Shown: positions 9,771-18,648 of the stretch, in pieces
Position numbering within the stretch: the stretch's first letter is position 1
How the letters are laid out: each line of letters opens with the position of its first letter
Source: Alphaproteobacteria bacterium
GTDB lineage: Bacteria; Pseudomonadota; Alphaproteobacteria; Rhodospirillales; Rhodospirillaceae
DNA: 37,459 nucleotides
Direction: 5' to 3'
NCBI GenBank assembly: GCA_030432435.1
Contig: JAUIGX010000006.1
Coordinates: 1 to 37,459, forward strand
Notes under the pieces: model-generated
Databases searched by the model: none
What the model saw: the letters and a program-made list of their open reading frames with translations, nothing else
What the model was told of the DNA's origin: nothing
Made by a program: the position numbers and the translations under genes

Positions 9771-9784
9771 TATGTTATAACATA
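9771..9784. promoter_or_regulatory. Probable Zur box in the znuA/zur divergent promoter
   Basis: Perfect 14-bp palindrome TATGTTATAACATA within aatgttatgttataacatatttt; matches the general Zur-box pattern (ATGTTATA/TATAACAT half-sites). Confidence 0.82.
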
Positions 9785-9815
9785 TTTTCATACAGAGCCA
9801 GCGGTAAGAAACCCG

Positions 9816-10358
9816 ATGCCCACGCCCAAAATTCCAGCAAAATCAGCTTTCCCGGACCCTGAACACGACCATGGGCCGTGCGCGATGGCTGCGCTTATGA
9901 AAGCCGAAGTTTTATGCCGCGCAACCGGGAAAAAACTAACAAATATACGACGCAAGGTGCTTGAAGCGGTTTGGGACAGTCACGCCCCCATCGGCGCCTA
10001 CGACATTCTTGCCAAACTCAACTATGGCGGCGGACGCACTGCACCGATCATGGTGTACCGCGCGCTCGATTTTCTGATGGTCAACGGATTGGTCCACCGC
10101 ATCGCCAGCCTCAACGCATTTGTCGGGTGTGCGCATCCCGGCGACGAGCATGCCGCCGGGTTTCTGATTTGCCGGGAGTGCGGTAGCACCGCCGAGATGG
10201 ACAGCGAAACCTTGAACGAGGCGCTCGACACCGCCGTTGCGGCGCGGGGGTTTGTTGTGGACAGTCAGGTTGTGGAACTGCGCGGACTTTGCCCGCATTG
10301 CAATGAAGTGCTGGGCAAACTAGCGCCGGGCGGCAAAGGACACACTCATGCCCGATAA
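9816..10358 (+). CDS. zur: Zinc uptake regulator Zur (Fur family)
   Basis: LTNIRRKVLEAVWDSHAPIGAYDILAKLN...APIMVYRALDFLMVNGLVHRIASLNAFVGCAHP; metal-site CRECG and CPHC; adjacent to znuCB. Confidence 0.93.
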   Translation: MPTPKIPAKSAFPDPEHDHGPCAMAALMKAEVLCRATGKKLTNIRRKVLEAVWDSHAPIGAYDILAKLNYGGGRTAPIMVYRALDFLMVNGLVHRIASLNAFVGCAHPGDEHAAGFLICRECGSTAEMDSETLNEALDTAVAARGFVVDSQVVELRGLCPHCNEVLGKLAPGGKGHTHAR

Positions 10359-11133
10359 CCATACGCACGCGGTTTCCGCACCTGTCGTTACGGCGAACAC
10401 ACTTGTAAGCGTCGAAAACGCCGTATTATCGAAAGGCGGGCGGAATATCCTGGAAAACGTCAGCATATCGGTGGGGCGCGGCGAGATCGTCACGCTGATC
10501 GGCCCGAACGGTGCGGGCAAATCCATGATGATCCGCGTCGCCCTTGGCCTTGAAAAATTAAACAGCGGATATGTGCGCCGCGCTGCAGGACTGAAAATTG
10601 GGTATCAGCCGCAAAAAGTGACGCTGGATGAAACTTTGCCGATTTCAGTGCGGCGCTTTCTGACCCTCACCCAACCACAATCCGTTGAGGCGCTGGAGAA
10701 AAGTTTGGCCGATGTGCAAATTCCGCACCTTCTAAACGCGAGCATTCACACCCTGTCCGGCGGAGAATTTCAACGGGTGATGCTGGCGCGCGCCATGCTG
10801 CGCCGCCCCGATCTTCTGGTGCTGGACGAGCCCGAACAAAATGTCGACACCGCCGGGGCGGTCGAGATTTACCAGCTCATTGCGCGTCTGCGTGAAGACA
10901 CCGGCTGCGGCATCTTACTTGTCTCGCACGACCTCAATGTGGTCATGGCCGCAACCGACCGGGTGTATTGCCTGCACGGACATATCTGCTGCTCGGGTAC
11001 GCCCGACGAGATCAGCGGCCATGCAGAGTTCATGCGCCTGTTCGGCCCATCAGCGGCGCAGACCCTCGCGGTATACCCGCACCACCACGACCACGATCAT
11101 GCGCCCGATGGGTCCGTGACTCATACTCATTAA
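10348..11133 (+). CDS. znuC: Zinc ABC transporter ATP-binding protein ZnuC with His-rich C-terminal tail
   Basis: GPNGAGKSMMIRVALGLEKLNSGYVRR, LSGGEFQRVMLARAMLRRPDLLVLDEPEQNVD; tail HHHDHDHAPDGSVTHTH; overlaps the zur stop by about 11 bp. Confidence 0.95.
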   Translation: MPDNHTHAVSAPVVTANTLVSVENAVLSKGGRNILENVSISVGRGEIVTLIGPNGAGKSMMIRVALGLEKLNSGYVRRAAGLKIGYQPQKVTLDETLPISVRRFLTLTQPQSVEALEKSLADVQIPHLLNASIHTLSGGEFQRVMLARAMLRRPDLLVLDEPEQNVDTAGAVEIYQLIARLREDTGCGILLVSHDLNVVMAATDRVYCLHGHICCSGTPDEISGHAEFMRLFGPSAAQTLAVYPHHHDHDHAPDGSVTHTH

Positions 11134-11151
11134 GTTTGGACGGCGACCATC

Positions 11152-11955
11152 ATGTTCGACGACTTCATCATTCGAGCCGCCGTGGCCGGAATCGGCGTAG
11201 CGCTGATCGCCGGACCGCTGGGCTGTTTTGTGGTCTGGCGGCGCATGGCCTATTTCGGCGACACCCTGGCGCACGCGGGGCTGACCGGTGTCGCCCTTGG
11301 CCTGATCCTCGGCACCGATCCGACCATCGGCATCGTCATAACCGGCGTTGTCATCGGCTTGCTGTTGCTGGCACTGCAACGGCAACAGCGGGTGCCGACC
11401 GACACCTTACTCGGCATTCTATCTCACAGCGCACTGGCCATCGGCCTTATTGTCATCAGCTTCATGACCACAATGCGCGTCGATCTAATGGGCTATCTGT
11501 TTGGTGATATTCTATCCGTGACAGGCAAAGATATTGTCTGGATCTACGGCGGTGCGGCGGCGCTGCTCGCGGCTCTGGCCCGGATCTGGAAACCATTGAT
11601 CGCGGTGACGGTCAGTGAGGATATGGCAGAGGCCGAGGGCGTGAACAGTCTTCGCATCCAACTCATCTTCACCCTTTTGATTGCCCTTACCGTAGCACTG
11701 GCCATGAAAGTTGTCGGCGTCTTGCTGGTGACGGCGCTTTTGATTATTCCGGCAGCAGCAGCGCGGCGCTTTGCCCTCACTCCCGAGGGTATGGCGATCG
11801 GCGCGATAATCATCGGCGTGCTCGCGGTTCTGACTGGTCTGTTCGCCTCGCTGCAATGGGACACGCCCTCCGGCCCCTCTGTGGTTGCCGCCGCAGCAGG
11901 TTTATTCGCTCTTTCGCTGGCCGTGGGGGCAACCCTTAAGGATTCGGGCCGTTAG
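11152..11955 (+). CDS. znuB: Zinc ABC transporter permease ZnuB
   Basis: AGPLGCFVVWRRMAYFGDTLAHAGLTGVALG, GDILSVTGKDIVWIYG, KVVGVLLVTALLIIPAAAARRFA: ABC-3 family. Confidence 0.95.
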   Translation: MFDDFIIRAAVAGIGVALIAGPLGCFVVWRRMAYFGDTLAHAGLTGVALGLILGTDPTIGIVITGVVIGLLLLALQRQQRVPTDTLLGILSHSALAIGLIVISFMTTMRVDLMGYLFGDILSVTGKDIVWIYGGAAALLAALARIWKPLIAVTVSEDMAEAEGVNSLRIQLIFTLLIALTVALAMKVVGVLLVTALLIIPAAAARRFALTPEGMAIGAIIIGVLAVLTGLFASLQWDTPSGPSVVAAAAGLFALSLAVGATLKDSGR

Positions 11956-12030
11956 ATAAGCAGTCTCAACGTTTCACCCGCGCGATGAACCGTTCATAAT
12001 GCGCGACACGAGGCCTTAACGAAAACGAGA

Positions 12031-14073
12031 TTGCAGGGGTTTATGGACTCTCACGCACTGGCGCCGACCCCAAGAAAGACCCTGCCGCATTTACTTGCGG
12101 TCGCAAGCCCGACAACGGAACTTGGGCAGTTCGCGCGCGAGGCGCTGTGGATGGCGAATGAGCGCGACCTGGATTTAGTCCTGGCCGTGCGCGAAGTCCC
12201 GCGCCTGCACGCTAAGCTTTCAGGTATAGAAACAAACGACGACATCGCCGAGTTTGCTAAGCGCTGGAACATTACCCTGGTGCCGTGGCGCAGTGCGAAA
12301 GATTTAGAGGCCATTGTAAATGGCTGGACCACACGCCGTCCCGCACGAGTATTGCTGGGACCACGCGGCATACGGTTTGTCAAACCAGGTTTAACGCCTT
12401 CTCTGCACGCCAAGCTGCTCACCGCAGCTCGCAATCAGGGCATTGACGTCTCTGTCGATACATCCTCGGCGATTACAAACGCACCAACGTTTGGATTTAC
12501 CTGGCGCACGGATCGAAAAGGCCCTTGGTACCACGCCTATGTTCTCTCGGCGCTGGCAGTGAGTCTCGCCGCGGTGTTGGTGAACTGGCTGGACGGCATC
12601 ATTTCGGCCGAGACCTTGGGCATGACTTTTCTGACAGCCGTGGTGTACAGCGCCGTGACCTACGGCATGGCGGCAGCAATTTTCACGGTTGCTCTCAGCC
12701 TCGCCCCTTACAATTACTTTTTTATTGAGCCGAAGTTTGTCCTCGACCTATCCACGCCCGAGGACGTGCTGACGATTATCATTTTTCTGGTGGTCGCCGG
12801 GATCACCAGCAATCTGTCCGGTAATCTGCGCAGGCAAGCCGACCGCGCGAAACGTCAAGCGCAGGAATCACGCGCCTTATTTCAGCTGACCCGTGACATG
12901 GCGATTGCAGAAAATACCGAGGCGATTTTCCGCGCAATCGTCGAGCAATGCAACGATGTGTTCGAATGTGATGCAGTGCTGCTCACGCCGTTTACCGGCG
13001 GCGGACAAAGCGCACTCGCGATGGCGTCCGTACAAGCACGTACTGCCGCGCTGCAAACGGTGTACCCACCAGCGGCCTCGCTGACCCGGCAAGAAATTGA
13101 AGCCGCGCGCTGGTGTTACGCCAATGGCGAACCTGCCGGATTGGGCGCGGCGCAGTTCGCAGACATGCACTTTTTTATGCAGCCCATGCACACGTCGGAC
13201 GGCGTGGTCGCGGTGCTGGCGCTTAAAAATATTCCGGCCGAAATCGTAAGCCAGATCGGTTTCAGCCGCCTTATCAGTTCGATCTGCCGTCTTGCCGCGA
13301 TTGCGGTTGAGCGCACGCTGCGTATGCAGGAACTGGAAAACGCCCGGGTGGTTTCGCAGACCGAAGGCCTGCGCTCGGCCTTGCTTTCGGCAATTTCCCA
13401 CGACTTCGGCACACCCCTGGCATCGATCATCGGATCGGCCTCCAGCATGCTGTCCTACGGTGCGACGTATTCGCAGGAAGTGAACCAAGATTTACTTGAG
13501 ACTATTTTGGAAGAAGCCGAACGGCTGAGCCGTTTCGTCAAAAACGTTTTACAGATGACCCGGCTGGAAGCCGGCGCCCTGGTACCGCGCCTGCAATGGG
13601 CCGACGTTGAAGACCTCGTATCGACCTCGCTGGACTCAGCCCACCGGCGGCTGAACAACTACGAAATCTACGCCGATATCACCGACAAACTGCCGCTGGT
13701 GCACGTGGACTTCGTGCTGATGGAAAGCGTTATGGTGAACATATTGGATAACGCCGCCAAATACGCAGCCGAAGGTTCGCCCATTCAGATAACCGCAAAG
13801 CGCCTGGGGGACGATGTCATTATCGATATTACGGATCAGGGCAGAGGCATTGCCGGAGAAGACCTGGGCGCTGTGTTTGATAAATTTTACCGCGCCCGCG
13901 CGCGCGACCGTACCATTGCCGGCACCGGATTGGGGCTCGCCATTTGCAAGGGAATCATAGAGGCTCACGATGGCTCCATCGAAGCGTTGAGCGAAGGGCT
14001 AGACCACGGCACCACCATTCGCATTCGCCTGCCGGTGAAAACACCGCCAGAGATTGACGTGGCCGAAGTGTAA
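12031..14073 (+). CDS. KdpD-like sensor histidine kinase lacking the N-terminal KdpD (PF02702) domain
   Basis: Usp-like N-terminus, DUF4118-type TM region (AYVLSALAVSLAAVLVNWLDG...SLAPYNYFFIEPKFVLDLSTPEDVLTIIIFLVVAGITSNLSGNLRRQA), GAF, HisKA (LLSAISHDFGTPLASIIGSASSM), HATPase. Confidence 0.9.
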   Translation: MQGFMDSHALAPTPRKTLPHLLAVASPTTELGQFAREALWMANERDLDLVLAVREVPRLHAKLSGIETNDDIAEFAKRWNITLVPWRSAKDLEAIVNGWTTRRPARVLLGPRGIRFVKPGLTPSLHAKLLTAARNQGIDVSVDTSSAITNAPTFGFTWRTDRKGPWYHAYVLSALAVSLAAVLVNWLDGIISAETLGMTFLTAVVYSAVTYGMAAAIFTVALSLAPYNYFFIEPKFVLDLSTPEDVLTIIIFLVVAGITSNLSGNLRRQADRAKRQAQESRALFQLTRDMAIAENTEAIFRAIVEQCNDVFECDAVLLTPFTGGGQSALAMASVQARTAALQTVYPPAASLTRQEIEAARWCYANGEPAGLGAAQFADMHFFMQPMHTSDGVVAVLALKNIPAEIVSQIGFSRLISSICRLAAIAVERTLRMQELENARVVSQTEGLRSALLSAISHDFGTPLASIIGSASSMLSYGATYSQEVNQDLLETILEEAERLSRFVKNVLQMTRLEAGALVPRLQWADVEDLVSTSLDSAHRRLNNYEIYADITDKLPLVHVDFVLMESVMVNILDNAAKYAAEGSPIQITAKRLGDDVIIDITDQGRGIAGEDLGAVFDKFYRARARDRTIAGTGLGLAICKGIIEAHDGSIEALSEGLDHGTTIRIRLPVKTPPEIDVAEV

Positions 14074-14089
14074 GGAAACGAGCAGACGT

Positions 14090-14782
14090 ATGACCACCGG
14101 GCCAAAAGTCTTAATTGTTGATGACGAGCCGCAAATCCGCCGCTTCCTGCGCGCAAGTTTGCAGAGCCATGACTACGACCTGCTGGAAGCCGAAAACGGC
14201 AAGGAAGCAGTGAAGGCCTGTACCGTTCAAAAGCCCGACTTGATGATTCTGGATTTGGGCCTACCGGACATGGACGGCCTTGACGTTATTAAATCGGTCC
14301 GCGAGTGGAGCGCCGTGCCGATTATTGTCCTTTCGATCCGCTCGGACGATGCCGACAAAATCGAGGCTTTGGACCGGGGCGCAAACGACTACGTCACCAA
14401 GCCCTTCAGCATGGGAGAATTGCTGGCGCGGATGCGCGCCGCCCTGCGGCAAGGTCACGGCGCAAACGGCGAAGCCGAGCCGGTGCTAAACGCGGGTGAC
14501 CTTTCCATCGACATGAGCAAAAGGTTGGTGAGTCGCTCTGGAACGCCCGTGAAACTGTCGCGCAAGGAATATGATCTCCTGAAAATTCTCGCGACCCACC
14601 CGGACAAGGTGATTACCCATCAGCAGCTTTTGAAAGAAGTATGGGGGCCGGGCTATGTGGAAGAAACGCAGTACCTGCGCGTATACATCGGACAACTGCG
14701 TCAGAAACTGGAACGCGACCCGGCCGAGCCCGCGCACCTGATCACCGAACCGGGCGTGGGATACCGGTTGAGGGTGGGGTGA
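14090..14782 (+). CDS. KdpE-like OmpR-family response regulator
   Basis: ATG at 14090; KVLIVDDEPQIRRFLRASL, DLMILDLGLPDMDGLDVIKSVREWSAVPIIVLSIRSDDADKIEALDRGANDYVTKPF; C-terminal winged helix QHQLLKEVWGPGY-type. Confidence 0.93.
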   Translation: MTTGPKVLIVDDEPQIRRFLRASLQSHDYDLLEAENGKEAVKACTVQKPDLMILDLGLPDMDGLDVIKSVREWSAVPIIVLSIRSDDADKIEALDRGANDYVTKPFSMGELLARMRAALRQGHGANGEAEPVLNAGDLSIDMSKRLVSRSGTPVKLSRKEYDLLKILATHPDKVITHQQLLKEVWGPGYVEETQYLRVYIGQLRQKLERDPAEPAHLITEPGVGYRLRVG

Positions 14783-14992
14783 AAAAGTCTCTCTGAAAAA
14801 ACACCTGCGCCATCAGCGATACACAATTAAGCACACAATCTTTGGTGCAGTGCAGCCTGCCGCAATTTAGCCATCGTTACGCGTTGGAATGCATAAGCTA
14901 TATGGCCGTCGCGAACCCGAAGTGATTGGGTTGAACGGAAAAACCGCGGCCTACATTGCTATAGCTTTTTTACCTCTTGCAGGGAGGCATTG

Positions 14993-15451
14993 ATGCGCAC
15001 CCTCACCCGTACATTCACCGTCGCGCTTTTTGTAAGCGCACTGACTACGGTCGCGACCGGCACGACCGGATCGGTCGTCGGTTCGGCAGCCTATGCGGCC
15101 AGCAGCAACGCGCCAGCGCCAGAATTGCAGGCGTATCCGGGCGTAGTCGCCCTGTCCGAAGACAAGCCAGGCGAATGGACTTATAAGAAATTTCCCGGCA
15201 ATGGGCGTCTGTATGTTTCCGACCGCGACCCCCCGGGCAAATCACTATGTGTAGACGACTGTGCCCTCGCCTGGCCGCCGCTTCTGGCGGATGAAACCGA
15301 CGAGCCTATTGGTCATTGGACGGTCATCGAGAGAGACAGCGGAACGCGGCAATGGGCATATAAGGGTAAGCCTGCCTACACGAGGTTCCATAATTCGCCG
15401 GCCCAGCCCAGCGGCAACGACACTGGCGGATTCAGGTTTTTGGAACCCTAG
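14993..15451 (+). CDS. COG4315-type secreted protein
   Basis: Signal peptide; LYVSDRDPPGKSLCVDDCALAWPPLLADETDEPIGHWTVIERDSGTRQWAYKGKPAYTRFHNSPAQPSGNDTGGF fits the predicted-lipoprotein repeat family. Confidence 0.85.
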   Translation: MRTLTRTFTVALFVSALTTVATGTTGSVVGSAAYAASSNAPAPELQAYPGVVALSEDKPGEWTYKKFPGNGRLYVSDRDPPGKSLCVDDCALAWPPLLADETDEPIGHWTVIERDSGTRQWAYKGKPAYTRFHNSPAQPSGNDTGGFRFLEP

Positions 15452-15494
15452 CTTAGAGTTCGCGCCGAGCACCGTGCCGGAGATTGCCGCACGC

Positions 15495-15983
15495 CTACGG
15501 CGGCGCGGGCGGCGCAGCTGTGTGTGCAGATGATAAAGCTGCCGAGAGCTTGTTCTTAAAACCTTCGACGTTATCGACCAGCCGGAGCGAAACCGGCGAC
15601 CCCCCGGTGCCGATAAGTTCGAGAGTACCGTAGCCAAGCACGCGGCCAATTAACCCCTGCTGAAGTTTTATATTTTCGATTTTTCCGAGTAGCTGCTCGT
15701 GAGTATTGCGAACGATAAGTCCGGTTTTATAGATCACGCGGCGATTGGTGATGACCATCTCGGTGGTTCTGAGGCGTATCCAATCCCATATTAGCGCAAT
15801 CATGACGACCAGGCAGAGCGCCCCGGGAAGGATGATGCCGACAGCACTGCCGAAGACAGCCAACAAAACGGTGATGAGCAGAATAAGGGGCACTACATTG
15901 AAGAAGGTGATCCAGTGCAGCTGACCGGCGTGAACAATCTCCTCGCCGGGATTAAGCTGTGAACTGGCGTAGCCGTTTCGCAT
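15495..15983 (-). CDS. PH-domain (bPH2/YdbS-like) membrane protein
   Basis: Two TM helices then TTEMVITNRRVIYKTGLIVRNTHEQLLGKIENIKLQQGLIGRVLGYGTLELIGTGGSP. Confidence 0.88.
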   Translation of the reverse strand: MRNGYASSQLNPGEEIVHAGQLHWITFFNVVPLILLITVLLAVFGSAVGIILPGALCLVVMIALIWDWIRLRTTEMVITNRRVIYKTGLIVRNTHEQLLGKIENIKLQQGLIGRVLGYGTLELIGTGGSPVSLRLVDNVEGFKNKLSAALSSAHTAAPPAPP

Positions 15984-16104
15984 AGTACTCCCTTATTTTT
16001 TGCGCAGGTACGTTCGCCCGGCGCCTTTGCCCCCATTGCCCAAGGGGGGCGCCTCTTCGTACGCGCCTAGCGGCGCATCACAACGTGAAGTGACGGGCGG
16101 CGCA

Positions 16105-17286
16105 TCACGCTGCGGCATCGAGCGAGTCTAGATCGTCAATCGCCGTGCACATGCGTTCGATCATCGCCAGCGACGTCTCGTCCGTTTGCATGGCGGGGAG
16201 ATGCCCGGTGGGACACAAAGTCGGCGTCCAGTTCATAAGGCCATGCAACACCTGCTGGCGATACAGGGTCCAGCTATCCTCGGCGCCAAACGTCTGACCT
16301 GAGATGCTTTGAAGCTGATCGAGATACCCGGCGAGCAAATCACGCTCCCACGCTCGGCGATCCTCAACGCGAAGCGCCGTAGACAAGGTATAAGACACGT
16401 CACGCGCCCAGTGTCCGCGAGCGGCACATTGCCAATCGCACAATCCCATGCGCCCTGCGTTTGTTTTGTACCAGTTGCCGATATGCACATCGGAATGCAG
16501 GAATGTATGCGGCCGCTCATCGTGCACTTTGAGAGCGGCGATGGTCGCGGGCCAAATGTCTTTGCGACGAGCAATTAAGCGAGACGGTATAACGTCGGCG
16601 GCGCGGTCCAGAGTGTTTTTCGTAGACAACTCGACATTCAGCTTAGCGTTGCCGCCCAGGAACCACTTTGTATATGGCACCACCCATTTGTATTCGCCGG
16701 TAAAACGCGGGTCGTCATAAAAATGGCCGTGCACACCGGCAAGCAGGCTGAGCATACTCTCGGCCTCGGCGCGCGTGATCGACGTTCTGAAATCGCAAAA
16801 CGACGCGCCCTTGGTAGCGACCAAGTCTTCGAGCAGATGTAAACCAGCGTAGGTCTCGGTATCAAAAACCGTGTGGTAACTGTGCGGAATTTCCAAATCT
16901 AGCTGGGGGCGCAGCTGGGTATAGAAATTGCCCTCGGTGCGCACGTGCATGGTTGTGCCCGAAATCATGCGGATCTCGACCGTAGGCAATGATTTGGTGA
17001 ACAAAGTAGCAGGCAACCCTGCCCGAACGCCCACGTCATTATAGGTCAGGTGCAAACGGTGACGGGCGTGAGTCCCGGAACTGATGTGTTCGATGGTGAA
17101 ATCAGTAACCACCGCACCCTGGTGGTCCGCGCACACAACGTCTGTGAGCCATTCGGGCGTCAGCGCTTCTATATTGGACGGCACATCTCCCGCGCGCAGA
17201 GCCTTCGCGCCCGATTGCATGGCCTGATCAATATGGCGTGCGATTTGCTCTGCCTTAGTGTTTGTAAACTCGGTTCCCTCGGTCAT
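16105..17286 (-). CDS. Phosphotransferase family protein (APH/CHK kinase-like)
   Basis: HTFLHSDVHIGNWYKTNAGRMGLCDWQCAARGHWARDVSYTLSTAL kinase catalytic motifs (H-D-H-N, D-W); start MTEGTEFTNTKAEQ at 17286. Confidence 0.83.
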   Translation of the reverse strand: MTEGTEFTNTKAEQIARHIDQAMQSGAKALRAGDVPSNIEALTPEWLTDVVCADHQGAVVTDFTIEHISSGTHARHRLHLTYNDVGVRAGLPATLFTKSLPTVEIRMISGTTMHVRTEGNFYTQLRPQLDLEIPHSYHTVFDTETYAGLHLLEDLVATKGASFCDFRTSITRAEAESMLSLLAGVHGHFYDDPRFTGEYKWVVPYTKWFLGGNAKLNVELSTKNTLDRAADVIPSRLIARRKDIWPATIAALKVHDERPHTFLHSDVHIGNWYKTNAGRMGLCDWQCAARGHWARDVSYTLSTALRVEDRRAWERDLLAGYLDQLQSISGQTFGAEDSWTLYRQQVLHGLMNWTPTLCPTGHLPAMQTDETSLAMIERMCTAIDDLDSLDAAA

Positions 17287-17501
17287 TCGGCCCCTCCCCA
17301 TGGCACGGTCTGGCGATGCTTTATGTACGAGGTAATACACCCCCAGCTCGGATTGGCCAAAACAACGCTTATGTCACATTCCGTTACCAAAAAGTTGGGC
17401 GAAATGAGGTGTTTTTCACCCCTGGAGCAGTTGAATTCAGCAATAAAATCATTATGTTCTGCCATGTTCGCCGCTGCGATATTGCGGTGCGATGGTTTTT
17501 A

Positions 17502-17530
17502 TTGCACTGCGATATATCTGCATATATTAT
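17502..17530 (+). promoter_or_regulatory. Candidate sigma70-type promoter TTGCAC-N17-TATTAT
   Basis: -35-like ttgcac (17502-17507), 17-nt spacer, tattat (17525-17530), upstream of the small secreted protein gene at 17598. Confidence 0.35.
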
Positions 17531-17597
17531 GCGCATTATGGGGGAGCGAGTGAACTTCCCGGTCCAGCGCTCGGACCAAATTTACAGGAGTAATTTG

Positions 17598-17876
17598 ATG
17601 AAAACCGTTCCGATGATTGCGACCCTTTTTGCAGCTGTAGTGGCCGTTTCCGTACCCAGCCTCGCGGCAGCTTCCAACTACAAAGACATCTGCCGCAGCA
17701 CGCGCCTGAGCGCAACCGAGCGTAAAGAATGCCGCGCTTACATGAAAGCAGCAGAGAACGATGCCCAAGAAGCCGGCATCTTCCGTTATTTCGATCACAA
17801 GATCGCAGGCCTTGAAGCCGACCCCGCGTTGCTTCCGGGCGGCGCGGCTGTGCAAGCGGCTAAAGACGCCAAATAA
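17598..17876 (+). CDS. Small secreted protein of unknown function
   Basis: Shine-Dalgarno-like acaggag upstream; MKTVPMIATLFAAVVAVSVPSLAAASNYKDICRSTRLSATERKECRAYMKAAENDAQEAG has a clear signal peptide; followed by a strong terminator. Confidence 0.75.
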   Translation: MKTVPMIATLFAAVVAVSVPSLAAASNYKDICRSTRLSATERKECRAYMKAAENDAQEAGIFRYFDHKIAGLEADPALLPGGAAVQAAKDAK

Positions 17877-17906
17877 TCAGCCTATAGATTTATTTACGAT
17901 CTAGAT

Positions 17907-17940
17907 AAGCGCCGGTGGTTCATGCCACCGGCGCTTTTCG
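17907..17940 (+). terminator. Rho-independent terminator
   Basis: 12-bp perfect stem aagcgccggtgg-ttcatg-ccaccggcgctt followed by T-rich ttcgttt. Confidence 0.88.
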
Positions 17941-17981
17941 TTTGAGAGACCGATGCCTACGCTTTCGCCGGATCTCGCATG

Positions 17982-18015
17982 AAAAATGCCCCGCAGCGGT
18001 TTTCCGCTGCGGGGC
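17982..18015 (-). terminator. Rho-independent terminator for the ECF sigma gene (minus strand)
   Basis: 12-bp perfect stem gccccgcagcgg-tttt-ccgctgcggggc; the left-flanking aaaaat becomes a U-tract on the minus strand. Confidence 0.7.
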
Positions 18016-18144
18016 AAGTTCCACAGGCCTGCCGTTGGGGGGATGGGAGATGCAGACCCGTGGTATTGAGGGATATAAAAATATCCGCGAATACGTTGTC
18101 CTAGAAACTTTCCGGCAAGTGGCGTTCGTTTCGAGGCTGCAGCC

Positions 18145-18648
18145 CTAGGCTGCGGCCATTCCGCTCGCGTCCATCCCAAGCGCCGTCCGCAGATGAGCGC
18201 GTCCACGGCACAGACGGGACTTAACAGTTCCGACCGGCTCGCCTCGCGATTTCGCAAGGCTTTGCTGCGAGCCATCATACAATCCAAGAACCGTAATGGC
18301 CTGCCGTTCGCTCTTGGATAGCGTGCTCATTGCCGCAACGGTTTCCTTGAGAAAGATTGTATTGAGCTGGCCAGCCCGCTGCACATGAGACTGATCGCCG
18401 TCCATCATTGCCATTGAACGGCGGTCCAAAGCCTCTCGGCGTTTACCGCTGATGAAGATATTGCGCATCAACGTGAACAACCACGACTTGAGACTGGTCC
18501 CGGCTTGAAACAGCGCCTTCTTGCGCAGTGCGCGCTCGACACAATCCTGAACCAGATCGTGAGCATCATCTTCGTTCCGCGTCAGCGACCGAGCGAAGCG
18601 GGTCAAATCGGGGATCAGGTCTTGAAGATCGGTCTGAAAGGTGCTCAT
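18145..18648 (-). CDS. ECF (sigma70 family) RNA polymerase sigma factor
   Basis: Start at 18648 with SD ggaggttcc; LTRFARSLTRNEDDAHDLVQDCVERALRKKALFQAGTSLKSWLFTLMRNIF (sigma2) and LSKSERQAITVLGLYDGSQQSLAKSRGEPVGTVKSRLCRGRAHLR (sigma4). Confidence 0.92.
   Translation of the reverse strand: MSTFQTDLQDLIPDLTRFARSLTRNEDDAHDLVQDCVERALRKKALFQAGTSLKSWLFTLMRNIFISGKRREALDRRSMAMMDGDQSHVQRAGQLNTIFLKETVAAMSTLSKSERQAITVLGLYDGSQQSLAKSRGEPVGTVKSRLCRGRAHLRTALGMDASGMAAA

Noticed and set aside
12877-13488. 203-aa minus-strand ORF inside the KdpD-like gene
   Set aside because: Fully antisense to GAF/HisKA coding sequence; no recognisable family.
14783-14990. tRNA or structured RNA in the gap after the KdpE-like gene
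   Set aside because: Only a short aaccc/gggtt hairpin is visible; no cloverleaf or T-loop (GGTTCGAATC-type) sequence found.
16021-16110. Repeated CGGCGCATCAC near the phosphotransferase 3' end
   Set aside because: Two short GC-rich copies in a high-GC region; not clearly above chance.
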